A stretch of 64,000 nt of DNA. Source: Sulfurimonas sp. HSL-3221. Lineage in GTDB: Bacteria; Campylobacterota; Campylobacteria; Campylobacterales; Sulfurimonadaceae. Each line of letters begins with the position of its first letter. Within the stretch, counting starts at the first letter, position 1. Both the position numbers and the translations under genes were made by a program. The DNA is taken from contig NZ_CP087998.1 of NCBI RefSeq assembly GCF_021044585.1, positions 682,001-746,000 of the forward strand, in the 5' to 3' direction. This document shows positions 46,679-54,248 of this stretch, one piece after another. The notes under the pieces are model-generated. The model ran no database searches and was not told the origin of the DNA. It was given only the letters and a program-made list of their open reading frames with translations.

Positions 46679-47887
46679 CTAGAGCGCTTTGGTGAAGATG
46701 ATGGCCCCGTTCGTGCCGCCGAAACCGTAATTGGTGCTCATGACGGTTTGAAGCTCCTTTTCACGCGCGGTGTTCGCGACGTAGTCCAGGTCGCAGGCGT
46801 CGTCTTGGGTGCGGAGGTTGATGGTCGGGGGCATGATGTTGCGCTCAAGGGCCATAATGGAGACGGCGGCTTCGATGATGCCGGTGGCCCCGAGACAGTG
46901 GCCGATACTCCCCTTGATGGAACTGACCGGAGGTACGGTCTCAAAGACCGCTTTGAACGCTTTTGTCTCGTTAGCGTCTCCAAGCGGGGTACTGGTCCCA
47001 TGCGCGTTGATGTAGTCCACTCGTGGGTTGCCGGCCATCTGCAGCGCAGAGCGCATGGCCCGGACGGGGCCGTCCGTGGCGGGGGCTGTGATGTGGCCCG
47101 CGTCCGCGCTTTCGCCGAAGCCCGCGACCCGTGCATAGATCTTCGCACCCCGCTTTTGGGCATGTTCCAGGGTTTCGAGCACAAGGGCCGCCGCCCCTTC
47201 ACCCATCACGAAGCCGTCGCGCTCCTTGTCGAAGGGCCTGGAGGCCGTTTTCGGGTCGTCGTTGTGTGTTGAGAGTGCCTTCATGGCGCTGAAGCCGCGG
47301 ATGCCCGTCTCGCAGATGCAGGCTTCGGCGCCCAGGGCGACCATGACGTCGGCTCCGCCGGCCATGATGGTCTTCGCCGCCTGGTTGATGGCGTGAAGCC
47401 CCGCCGTGCAGGCCGTCGTCGAGGAGAGGTTCGGCCCCTTGAGCCCGTAATAGATGGAGGCGTACCCCGCCAGCATATTCGTGATGGATCCGGGGATGAA
47501 AAAGGGCGAGATCTTCTTGCCGAAGGCGTTCTTTTCGATATTCTCCTGCATCATCGGCAGGCCGCCTATCCCGGTGGCGGCGCTGACGCCCATTCGGGCC
47601 GCATCCCCGTTTTGCGGTTCGAGCGCGGCGTCGGCGAGGGCCTCTTTCAGCGCATGCATCCCCAGGTGGATGAAGCGGTCGCTCTTTTTGATGTCTTTGG
47701 GGTCCATGACGCTGCCCGGATCGAAATCCTTCACTTCGCTGGCGATTTGTACGGCATCGCCGGAGGCGTCGAAATGGGTGATATAGTCGATGCCGCATAC
47801 GCCCTCGAGCAGTGCTTCAAAAGCGCTCTCGGCACTGTTGCCGACGCCGTTGATCATGCCGATTCCCGTAATGACAATAGGGTTCAT
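46679..47887 (-). CDS. Beta-ketoacyl-ACP synthase II-like (FabF family)
   Basis: 402-residue condensing enzyme. The Cys-His-His triad is present: Cys in SSTTACTAGLHAINQA, His in NAHGTSTPLGDANE and His in SIKGSIGHCLGATG. It has the normal KAS II length. Because it sits with a thioesterase and a TetR regulator instead of acpP/fabG genes, it is probably a second, conditionally used synthase rather than housekeeping FabF. The start overlaps the thioesterase stop by 4 nt. Confidence 0.88.
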   Translation of the reverse strand: MNPIVITGIGMINGVGNSAESAFEALLEGVCGIDYITHFDASGDAVQIASEVKDFDPGSVMDPKDIKKSDRFIHLGMHALKEALADAALEPQNGDAARMGVSAATGIGGLPMMQENIEKNAFGKKISPFFIPGSITNMLAGYASIYYGLKGPNLSSTTACTAGLHAINQAAKTIMAGGADVMVALGAEACICETGIRGFSAMKALSTHNDDPKTASRPFDKERDGFVMGEGAAALVLETLEHAQKRGAKIYARVAGFGESADAGHITAPATDGPVRAMRSALQMAGNPRVDYINAHGTSTPLGDANETKAFKAVFETVPPVSSIKGSIGHCLGATGIIEAAVSIMALERNIMPPTINLRTQDDACDLDYVANTAREKELQTVMSTNYGFGGTNGAIIFTKAL

Positions 47888-48267
47888 ATTAACTCCTTTT
47901 CAATCGTATGAAATAGCCTGAGCATCTCTTCGGGGAAGAGGCTCGGACGCATGTTGCGCACGTAAAGCATTGTCAGCTGCACGGTGAAGATCGGTTTTTT
48001 CCCGCGGGAGATCGTCTGTTCGATCTTCAAAGATGTTCGCTTTATTTTTGTGATGTTGCTGCTGACATCGAGTACGTCTCCCAATCGTGCGGGGGTCAGA
48101 TAGCGGCACGCCAGAGAGTGCACGATCAGATGCCCGTCGGCGCCCTGAAGCGCGGTATCCGTATTGAAAAAATGCGCGGCGCGGGCCCGGTCGCAGTATT
48201 TCAGATAATTCGGGTGAAATACCAGACCCGTCGCATCCGTATCTTCGTAATAGACGGTTACCCGCAT
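47884..48267 (-). CDS. YbgC/FadM-type hotdog acyl-thioesterase
   Basis: 127 residues of the 4HBT thioesterase family. The N-terminal VTVYYEDTDATGLVFHPNYL holds the catalytic Asp region (YxDTDxxG-V-x-H-xNYL). It hydrolyses acyl-CoA or acyl-ACP; chain preference is unknown. It is the first gene of the minus-strand operon with the KAS and TetR genes, immediately behind the operator region. Confidence 0.88.
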   Translation of the reverse strand: MRVTVYYEDTDATGLVFHPNYLKYCDRARAAHFFNTDTALQGADGHLIVHSLACRYLTPARLGDVLDVSSNITKIKRTSLKIEQTISRGKKPIFTVQLTMLYVRNMRPSLFPEEMLRLFHTIEKELI

Positions 48268-48280
48268 CTTTTTCCCTTTC

Positions 48281-48296
48281 TAGACTGATTGGTCTA
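48281..48296. promoter_or_regulatory. Palindromic operator 1 (TetR-type)
   Basis: TAGAC-TGATTG-GTCTA, extended to CTAGAC/GTCTAG at 48280-48297. It lies 14 nt upstream of the thioesterase start. The arms are identical to those of operator 2, and such 16-bp sites are typical for TetR-family dimers. Confidence 0.75.
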
Positions 48297-48325
48297 GTAA
48301 AATTCTAGTGGAAATGTGCTTAAAG

Positions 48326-48341
48326 TAGACTAAACGGTCTA
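48326..48341. promoter_or_regulatory. Palindromic operator 2 (TetR-type)
   Basis: TAGAC-TAAACG-GTCTA, centre 45 bp from operator 1. It sits on the side facing the plus-strand thioesterase-like gene, so each divergent promoter probably has its own site. Confidence 0.75.
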
Positions 48342-48430
48342 GTTGTAAAATGGTATAGTTGTTTCCGCATAAGCAAAGCGCCGTGAACGGCAAGAGAGAC
48401 AAAACGTCCGAAGAGTATGAGGGAGATCTA

Positions 48431-48838
48431 TTGGAAGCCGCCGATATACCATTTGCACGCCATATTGGGCTTGAACAGGAGAAGGGGAGCGTGTCGCTGG
48501 GGTTCAGCGGCACGGTGATGAACCATCTCAATACGATACACGCCAGCGCACAGTTCGCCCTGGCGGAGACCCAGAGCGGTCTGTACCTGCAGACGCTCTT
48601 CCCCGAACTGGAGGGAAAAGTCGTTCCTCTTTTGCGGGAGGCGCAGATACGTTACAGAAAACCCGCCGCGGCAAAGATCGTCGCGTCCGCGTCAGTGGAC
48701 GATTCGGCGGTCGAAACGTTCAGAGATCAGTTTGGCAGAAAGGGAAGGGGGTCTATCCGGGTCGATGTCGCTGTGACGGACGTCAACGGCGTGTTGACGT
48801 CGCAGGGCGCTTTTACATGGTTCATCCAGACGCTCTGA
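48431..48838 (+). CDS. Hotdog-fold thioesterase-like protein (DUF4442/PaaI type)
   Basis: About 135 residues with the hotdog pattern FSGTVMNHLNTIHASAQFAL followed by the long beta strands (VPLLREAQIRYRKPA). This is typical of DUF4442/YiiD-C-type putative thioesterases. The TTG at 48431 is chosen because GAGGGAG lies 5-6 nt upstream; a TTG at 48359 gives 159 residues but has no ribosome site. It is divergent from the ybgC-like/KAS/TetR operon and shares its operators. It ends 4 nt from the convergent nitrate reductase stop. Confidence 0.75.
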   Translation: MEAADIPFARHIGLEQEKGSVSLGFSGTVMNHLNTIHASAQFALAETQSGLYLQTLFPELEGKVVPLLREAQIRYRKPAAAKIVASASVDDSAVETFRDQFGRKGRGSIRVDVAVTDVNGVLTSQGAFTWFIQTL

Positions 48839-48842
48839 GGCG

Positions 48843-50855
48843 TCAGCCGCTCCACTTCTCCAGCTTCGCCGCGTTGTGGTTGTAATCGGGCTCTTTTGAC
48901 TCGGGGTCGAGGAGATCGTTGGTAAGGTAGTTGATCCGGCGGTCGGTGACGGGGACGAAGAGGGTCTTTTCGCGAATGTTCTCCGTCACCTTCGCCTCGA
49001 AGACGAGCGCACCCCTGGCCGTCGTCACCTTGACCTTGTCGCCGTCCGCAATCCCTGCGCTTTGCGCATCTTCGCTGTTGATCTCGATGTAGCTCAGCGG
49101 CTTGTGCTTGAGCAGGCGGTCGACGAAGGCGGTCTTCGTGCCGCTGTGCCACTGGTCGCGGGTCCGCCCGGTGGTGAGCAGGTAGGGGAACTCCAGCGAG
49201 CTGCTTTCGCTGCGGCGTTCGTTCTGCACGAAGATGAGGTTCGCCCGACCGTCGGGGGTGAGGAACTCGTTATCGTCAAAGAGCCCTTCGCCCCAGACGT
49301 AGCCGCCGTTTTTGAGGCTGGCGGCGTCGACGCCGCTGATGTCCATGTGCCCCTTCGGGCTGAGCGCCGTCATGCGGCGGTATTCGTCCCAGATCGCCTC
49401 GGCGTTCTGGTAGTCGAAGGCGCGCACGAAGCCCATGGCCCGCCCGATCATCGAAAAGATCTCCCAGTCGGGTTTACAATCGATGCTGCGGCGGGTCAGG
49501 CGCTCCTGGCGGGTGATGCTGCGGTCCATGTTGGTCTGCGTCCCCTCTTTTTCGCCCCAGGGGGCCGCCGGCAGCCGCAGGTGGGCAAAGGGTTTCGTTT
49601 CGCTGTCGTCATAGGCGTTGATCTCGACGATGAAGGGGACCTTTTTCAGCGCCGCCTCGACCCGGCTGCGGTTGGGGAGGTGGTAGACGGGGTCGGTGTG
49701 GCAGATGATAAGGACGTCGAGTTCGCGCCGTTCGGCCGCTTCGATCATCTCGAAGGCCGTCAGTCCCGGGGCGGGGGCGATGTTCTGCGCCCCCCAGAAT
49801 TCGCTCACCTTGGCAATGGACTCCTCGTTGAAATCCAGGTGCACCGCGAGGGTTGTCGCCAGCCCCCCGACCTCGCGGCCCCCCATGGCATTGGGCTGAC
49901 CGGTCAGGGAGAAGGGGCCGTTGCCGGGACGGTTGATCTTGCCGGTGAGCAGGTGGAGGTTGATGAGCGCGAGGTTCTTGTCGACCCCCTGCGCGCTCTG
50001 GTTCAGCCCCATCGTCCAGGCGGAGATGACGTTCTCGCTCTCGTAAAAGAGTTCCATGAAGGCTTCGAAGTCCGATTCTTCTAACCCGCACCGTTTGAGC
50101 AGTTTCTTCGTCGGGATCTTCTTGATCTTTTTGAGGTAGGCGTCAAACCCGTTGACGTGCGCGTCGAGGAAGGCGTTGTCGGTTTTGCCATCGTCGACGA
50201 TGCGGCGCGCGACGAGGCTGAGGAAGTCGATGTCGGTGCCAACGCGGATGGGGAGGTGGAGGTCGGCCTGCTCGGCCGTCTCCGTGCGGCGCGGGTCGAT
50301 GACGACGGTTTTTAGCCCCTCTTTTTTCGCTTTTTTTATCTTGTTGTTGAAAACGACGTGCGCTTCGGCGGGGTTCGCCCCGATCATGATCAGCAGGTCG
50401 CAGTGTTCGATCTCCTCCATCCGGACGGGGACGTAGTCGACGCCGAAGACCTTCTTGTGGGCGACGACGGCGCTGGCCATGCAGGTGCGCGAGTTGGTAT
50501 CGACGTTGTTGGTCCCGAGGAACCCCTTGCCGAGCTTGTTGGCGACGTAGTAGTCCTCGGTGAGCATCTGGCCCGAGAGGTAGAAGCCGATCCGCTCGGG
50601 GGAGGTGGAGCGGATGTTGTGGACGATCGTCTCGATGGCCATCTCCCAGGAGATCTCCGTAAAGTCTTCATAGGCTTTGCGCAGCTTGGGGCGCAGCAGC
50701 CGCGTCGGTGTCTCGATGGTGTGCAGCTCGCTGGCCCCTTTGGAGCAGACGAGTCCCTCGTTGACGGGGTAATCGATGTCGCCGACGAGGCGCCGGGTGT
50801 CGTACTCAATGCCGCAGCCCACTCCGCAGTATCCGCAGACGGATTTGATTTTCAT
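48843..50855 (-). CDS. narB: Assimilatory nitrate reductase, molybdopterin catalytic subunit
   Basis: 670-residue Mo-bis-MGD oxidoreductase expected to reduce nitrate to nitrite in the cytoplasm. The N-terminal [4Fe-4S] motif is Cys7-X2-Cys10-X3-Cys14-X22-Cys37, and Cys125 (NSRTCMASAV) is the likely Mo ligand, as in NapA/NasA-type enzymes. There is no Tat signal and there are no nap genes, which argues against a periplasmic enzyme. It lacks the extra C-terminal Fe-S region of long NasA forms, so ferredoxin or flavodoxin is the likely donor. Divergent from nrtA with a 188-bp shared control region. Confidence 0.88.
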   Translation of the reverse strand: MKIKSVCGYCGVGCGIEYDTRRLVGDIDYPVNEGLVCSKGASELHTIETPTRLLRPKLRKAYEDFTEISWEMAIETIVHNIRSTSPERIGFYLSGQMLTEDYYVANKLGKGFLGTNNVDTNSRTCMASAVVAHKKVFGVDYVPVRMEEIEHCDLLIMIGANPAEAHVVFNNKIKKAKKEGLKTVVIDPRRTETAEQADLHLPIRVGTDIDFLSLVARRIVDDGKTDNAFLDAHVNGFDAYLKKIKKIPTKKLLKRCGLEESDFEAFMELFYESENVISAWTMGLNQSAQGVDKNLALINLHLLTGKINRPGNGPFSLTGQPNAMGGREVGGLATTLAVHLDFNEESIAKVSEFWGAQNIAPAPGLTAFEMIEAAERRELDVLIICHTDPVYHLPNRSRVEAALKKVPFIVEINAYDDSETKPFAHLRLPAAPWGEKEGTQTNMDRSITRQERLTRRSIDCKPDWEIFSMIGRAMGFVRAFDYQNAEAIWDEYRRMTALSPKGHMDISGVDAASLKNGGYVWGEGLFDDNEFLTPDGRANLIFVQNERRSESSSLEFPYLLTTGRTRDQWHSGTKTAFVDRLLKHKPLSYIEINSEDAQSAGIADGDKVKVTTARGALVFEAKVTENIREKTLFVPVTDRRINYLTNDLLDPESKEPDYNHNAAKLEKWSG

Positions 50856-50876
50856 AACAAGCCTTTCTCTCTATAT

Positions 50877-50886
50877 ATAGGGGTCA
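50877..50886 (-). promoter_or_regulatory. Shared nitrogen-island motif TRAYCCCTAT (copy in narB promoter)
   Basis: TGACCCCTAT on the minus strand, 22 nt before the narB start. It matches in eight of ten positions the TAATCCCTAT found upstream of nrtA and of the channel-cyanase operon. Confidence 0.35.
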
Positions 50887-50943
50887 ATATTTCGTTGTTG
50901 CTGACGTATTATGACATAGTATGCTAAGAAAATATTAAGACTA

Positions 50944-50962
50944 TTGTATAAAAAACATACAA
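50944..50962. promoter_or_regulatory. Inverted repeat TTGTAT-N7-ATACAA in narB-nrtA region
   Basis: A 6+6-bp palindrome with an A-rich spacer. A related sequence, TTGTGTATAAAATACATAC, occurs at 58941-58959 upstream of the channel-cyanase operon. Possible regulator site or AT-rich core promoter. Confidence 0.4.
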
Positions 50963-50976
50963 ATAAATTGTCATTT

Positions 50977-50997
50977 TAATCCCTATGGCATGCCATA
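50977..50997 (+). promoter_or_regulatory. TAATCCCTAT motif overlapping palindrome TATGGCATGCCATA (nrtA promoter)
   Basis: TAATCCCTAT at 50977-50986 overlaps the perfect 14-bp palindrome at 50984-50997, 47-60 nt upstream of the nrtA ATG. The palindrome is a candidate operator for a dimeric regulator; the 10-mer recurs exactly at 58896. Confidence 0.45.
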
Positions 50998-51043
50998 ATG
51001 GTGCAACCGAAACAGAGTTTCAAAAAAAATAAAGGTTTAAGCA

Positions 51044-52444
51044 ATGAAAAGTGCATCTGGATTGAAAGGTTTGACACTGGCCGGACTCGCCCTCGGGCTG
51101 GCGGCGACGACGCTGATGGCGGACGTCGAAAAGAAGAAGCTGACCATCGGCTTTATCGCGCTGACGGATTGTGCCCCCATCGTCATCGCGGAGGAGAAGG
51201 GCTTCTTTGACAAGTACGGCCTGGACGTCCACGTCGTCAAAGAGGGCGGCGGCTGGCCGGGGATCCAGCAGAAAGTGATCAACGGCGAGTACGACTTCTC
51301 GCACGCCCTGGCGGGGATGCCGATCGCGGCGACGCTGGGCATCAACGGGGACGCGAACCTGGTGGCGCTGATGAGCCTCGATTTCAACGGCAACGGCATC
51401 ACCTTCGGCAACAACATCATGAAGCAGATGAAAAAGTACGGCATGGATGACAAGAAACGCCCGCTCGGTTCCGAGTCGCTTAAAAAGTACATCGATGCCA
51501 AACATCAAAAAGAGGGCGGCAAATACCAGCCGCTGAGCTTCGGCATGGTCCACCCGGTCTCGACGCACAACTACGAACTGCGCTACTGGATGGCGACGTC
51601 GGGCATCGACCCGGATGCCGATGCGACGATCAAACCTTTCCCGCCGCCGACGATGCCTTCGAACCTGATCGCAGGCAACATCGAAGGGTACTGCGTCGGG
51701 GAGCCGTGGAACGAACGCGTCGTCCTGAAGAAGAAGGGTTCCACCCTGGTCACGAACTATGACATCTGGAACAACAACCCCGAAAAGGTGCTGCAGGCCC
51801 GCGCGGATTTCGTGGAAAAGAACCCGGAGACGACCAAGGCGGTCATGAAGGCGATCATCGAGGCGCAGATGTGGCTTGACGAGAGCTGGGAACACCGCAA
51901 AGAGGCGGCGAAGATCCTGAGCAAGCCCAACTACGTCAAGGCGCCGGTCCCGGTCCTTGAGAAGTCGATGACGGGGACCTTCCAGTACCTCAAAGGGCAG
52001 GACTCCGAGCCCAACCCGATGTTCAACGTCTTCGCCAACTACTACGCGGCGTACCCCTTCTACAGCCACGGCATGTGGTTCATCACGCAGATGTACCGCT
52101 GGGGACAGCTCGACAAACCTGTCGATATGAAAGCGGTCATCGAGAAGACCTACCGTCCCGACCTCTTCGAGGCCGCGGCCAAAGAGGTGGGCTACGCCCT
52201 GCCGCCGAGCCCGTGGAAAAAAGACGGCGTGGATAAGTACAACATGTTCATGGACGGCAAGGTCTACGATCCGAACAAAGCGGTTGAGTATATCTACAGC
52301 TTCAAGGTGACGAACCCGCTGGTGAGCGAGGCGGACCTCAAAGCGGCCAACGCCTGGGAAGGGAGCCTCAAGACGGCCCAGCCCGACTATGTCTGCCCCT
52401 ACGGCCCCGCCGGCTGTGCCGACCCCAAATACGTAACGAAATAA
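51044..52444 (+). CDS. nrtA: Nitrate ABC transporter substrate-binding protein
   Basis: 466 residues of the NrtA/CmpA/NasF family, much longer than taurine/sulfonate SsuA types. Signal peptide about 1-26 (ending TTLMA). ADVEKKKLTIGFIALTDCAP, the GGGWPGIQQKVINGEYDFSHALAG region and VGEPWNERVV are typical for nitrate/bicarbonate binders. There is no lipobox, so soluble periplasmic. It is the first gene of nrtABD, divergent from narB. An imperfect AAAGG precedes the ATG. Confidence 0.9.
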   Translation: MKSASGLKGLTLAGLALGLAATTLMADVEKKKLTIGFIALTDCAPIVIAEEKGFFDKYGLDVHVVKEGGGWPGIQQKVINGEYDFSHALAGMPIAATLGINGDANLVALMSLDFNGNGITFGNNIMKQMKKYGMDDKKRPLGSESLKKYIDAKHQKEGGKYQPLSFGMVHPVSTHNYELRYWMATSGIDPDADATIKPFPPPTMPSNLIAGNIEGYCVGEPWNERVVLKKKGSTLVTNYDIWNNNPEKVLQARADFVEKNPETTKAVMKAIIEAQMWLDESWEHRKEAAKILSKPNYVKAPVPVLEKSMTGTFQYLKGQDSEPNPMFNVFANYYAAYPFYSHGMWFITQMYRWGQLDKPVDMKAVIEKTYRPDLFEAAAKEVGYALPPSPWKKDGVDKYNMFMDGKVYDPNKAVEYIYSFKVTNPLVSEADLKAANAWEGSLKTAQPDYVCPYGPAGCADPKYVTK

Positions 52445-52447
52445 ATC

Positions 52448-52467
52448 TTCGGCCCTTCGCGGCCGAA
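52448..52467 (+). other. Intercistronic hairpin between nrtA and nrtB
   Basis: TTCGGCC-CTTCGC-GGCCGAA forms a perfect 7-bp stem in the 34-nt spacer, with no T-run after it. It probably protects or limits the nrtA mRNA segment, so that binding protein is made in excess over the membrane parts. Confidence 0.55.
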
Positions 52468-52478
52468 ACCAGGAAAAC

Positions 52479-53288
52479 ATGATGCAGGAAATTATTAAAA
52501 AAACCGCGCTGCCGCTGATGGTGCTGTTCGTCATTCTGGCGGGCTGGCAACTGGTGGCCAACAATGTCGAAGAGTTCCCGACGCCCCACAGCACATGGGT
52601 GGCGGCGTTCGGGGGAATCAATGCCGACGGCGACGAGATCACGGGGGTGCTCTCCGATCCGTTCTATGTCGAGAACGAGGATGACAAGGGGATCGCCTGG
52701 CAGATCACGAACTCCCTCGGCCGGGTCTTCGGGGGCTTCGCGCTGGCGATCCTCGTGGGGATCCCCGTGGGGCTGCTGATCGGGATGAGCAAAAGCTTTC
52801 TGATGGCGCTCAACCCCTACATCCAGATCCTCAAGCCGGTCTCGCCGCTGGCGTGGCTGCCGCTGCTGCTGATGGTCTTCCAGGACATCAACCTGACGGC
52901 CGTCTCGACGATCTTTATCACCTCCATCTGGCCGATTATCATCAATACGGCCCTGGGAGTCCGCAGCGTCAACCAGGATTATCTCAATGTCTCGAAGGTG
53001 CTGCAGTTCACCCCCTTCGAGACGATCCGCAAGATCATCCTGCCCGTCGCGGTGCCCTACATCTTTACGGGGATGCGGCTGAGCCTGGGGATCGCCTGGC
53101 TCGTCATCGTCGCGGCGGAGATGCTTACCGGCGGGATCGGCATCGGGTTCTGGATCTGGGACGAGTATAACAACCTGAACTACCCGAACATCATTATCGG
53201 GATCATCATCGTCGGTGTCGTGGGGTATATCCTCGACGTCATCATGGGCAAGATCGCCGATTTCTTCGACTACCGAAAACGCGCCTGA
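52479..53288 (+). CDS. nrtB: Nitrate ABC transporter permease
   Basis: 269-residue BPD-type permease with about six membrane helices. The EAA loop region reads LNVSKVLQFTPFETIRKIILPVAVPYI, the ATPase contact, and IAWLVIVAAEMLTGGIGIGF follows. The N-terminus starts MMQEIIKKTALPLMVL. It is paired with nrtA and the ATPase gene 10 nt downstream. Confidence 0.9.
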   Translation: MMQEIIKKTALPLMVLFVILAGWQLVANNVEEFPTPHSTWVAAFGGINADGDEITGVLSDPFYVENEDDKGIAWQITNSLGRVFGGFALAILVGIPVGLLIGMSKSFLMALNPYIQILKPVSPLAWLPLLLMVFQDINLTAVSTIFITSIWPIIINTALGVRSVNQDYLNVSKVLQFTPFETIRKIILPVAVPYIFTGMRLSLGIAWLVIVAAEMLTGGIGIGFWIWDEYNNLNYPNIIIGIIIVGVVGYILDVIMGKIADFFDYRKRA

Positions 53289-53298
53289 GGAGGACAGC

Positions 53299-54090
53299 AT
53301 GGGTAAATTTCTCTCACTGGAACATGTCGACAAGGTGTTCCCGCTCCCGGGCGGGAAGGAGTACGTGGCGGTCCGGGACGTGGACCTGGAGATTAAAAAG
53401 AACGAGATCATCTCCATCATCGGGCACTCGGGCTGCGGCAAGTCGACGCTGCTCAACATGATCGCGGGGCTGGACCTCAACACGGGCGGCGGGATCTTCC
53501 TGAATAACAAGGAGATCGGCGGCCCCGGCCCCGAGCGCGCCGTCGTTTTCCAGAACCACTCGCTGCTGCCGTGGCTGACGGTCTATCAAAATATCGAGAT
53601 GGCCGTCAAAAAGGTGATGCCGGAACTGAACAAGCAGGAACTGGGCGAACGGGTCATGAAGTTCGTCAGCATGGTCAACCTCGACCACGCCAAGGATAAA
53701 TACCCCGGCGAGATCAGCGGGGGGATGAAGCAGCGCGTCGGGATCGCCCGGGCGCTCTCCATCAAGCCCGAGGTACTGCTGATGGACGAACCTTTCGGGG
53801 CCCTTGATTCGCTGACGCGCGCCAACCTCCAGGAGCACCTGATGCGCATCCAGGAGAAGGTGCAGAACACCGTCATCATCATTACGCACGACGTGGACGA
53901 AGCGGTGCTGCTGAGCGACCGGGTCATCATGATGACCAACGGCCCCGAAGCGACGGTGGGCGAGATCCTCGAGGTGAACCTGGAGCGTCCGCGCGACCGC
54001 GTGGCACTGCAGCAGGACCCCGAATACGTCCGCTGCCGCGAAGCGATCCTCAGTTTCCTCTACGAGAAGTTCGCCAAGGACGACGAATAA
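53299..54090 (+). CDS. nrtD: Nitrate ABC transporter ATP-binding protein
   Basis: 263-residue ABC ATPase. Walker A GHSGCGKST, Q-loop VVFQNHSLLPW, signature ISGGMKQRVGIARALS and Walker B VLLMDEPFGALD are intact. There is only one ATPase gene, without the C-terminal NrtA-like sensor domain of NrtC, so it is of the NrtD/NasD type and acts as a homodimer. GAGGAGG precedes the ATG at 53299; a longer in-frame start at 53215 lies inside nrtB. Confidence 0.9.
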   Translation: MGKFLSLEHVDKVFPLPGGKEYVAVRDVDLEIKKNEIISIIGHSGCGKSTLLNMIAGLDLNTGGGIFLNNKEIGGPGPERAVVFQNHSLLPWLTVYQNIEMAVKKVMPELNKQELGERVMKFVSMVNLDHAKDKYPGEISGGMKQRVGIARALSIKPEVLLMDEPFGALDSLTRANLQEHLMRIQEKVQNTVIIITHDVDEAVLLSDRVIMMTNGPEATVGEILEVNLERPRDRVALQQDPEYVRCREAILSFLYEKFAKDDE

Positions 54091-54130
54091 CGAAATGAAC
54101 AACCGACCATAATGTGTTTCTGCCGGACCA

Positions 54131-54225
54131 GGGGAGGCATTTCCCCGGCGTTCCGGTGCAAAAGATAGCCGGTATCTGTGGGGAGTCCCGTCGCATCATG
54201 CGGGGCTCTCCAGAGGTGCCGCCTC
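54131..54225 (+). ncRNA. Structured leader of porin gene 1
   Basis: Hairpins readable on the plus strand: GGGGA-GGCATT-TCCCC at 54131-54146, GGAG-N-CCCG paired with CGGG...CTCC at 54182-54211, and GAGG-TGCCG-CCTC at 54213-54225, ending 23 nt before the porin ATG. The CCCC at 54143-54146 could instead pair with GGGG at 54180-54183. The same order of elements (CCCCGGCGT, GGGGAG, hairpin, AGAGG...CCTCG) precedes the paralogous porin at 62341. Confidence 0.5.
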
Positions 54226-54248
54226 GAGATTGTAAAAGGATAAATTGA

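Noticed and set aside
48843-50855. Periplasmic nitrate reductase NapA or formate dehydrogenase
   Set aside because: There is no Tat signal and there are no nap or fdh partner genes; Cys125 and linkage to nrt and nirA genes fit the assimilatory enzyme better.
50984-51010. Sigma-54 promoter for nrtA (TGGCA...TGCA)
   Set aside because: The GG and GC doublets are 14 nt apart rather than the required 10.
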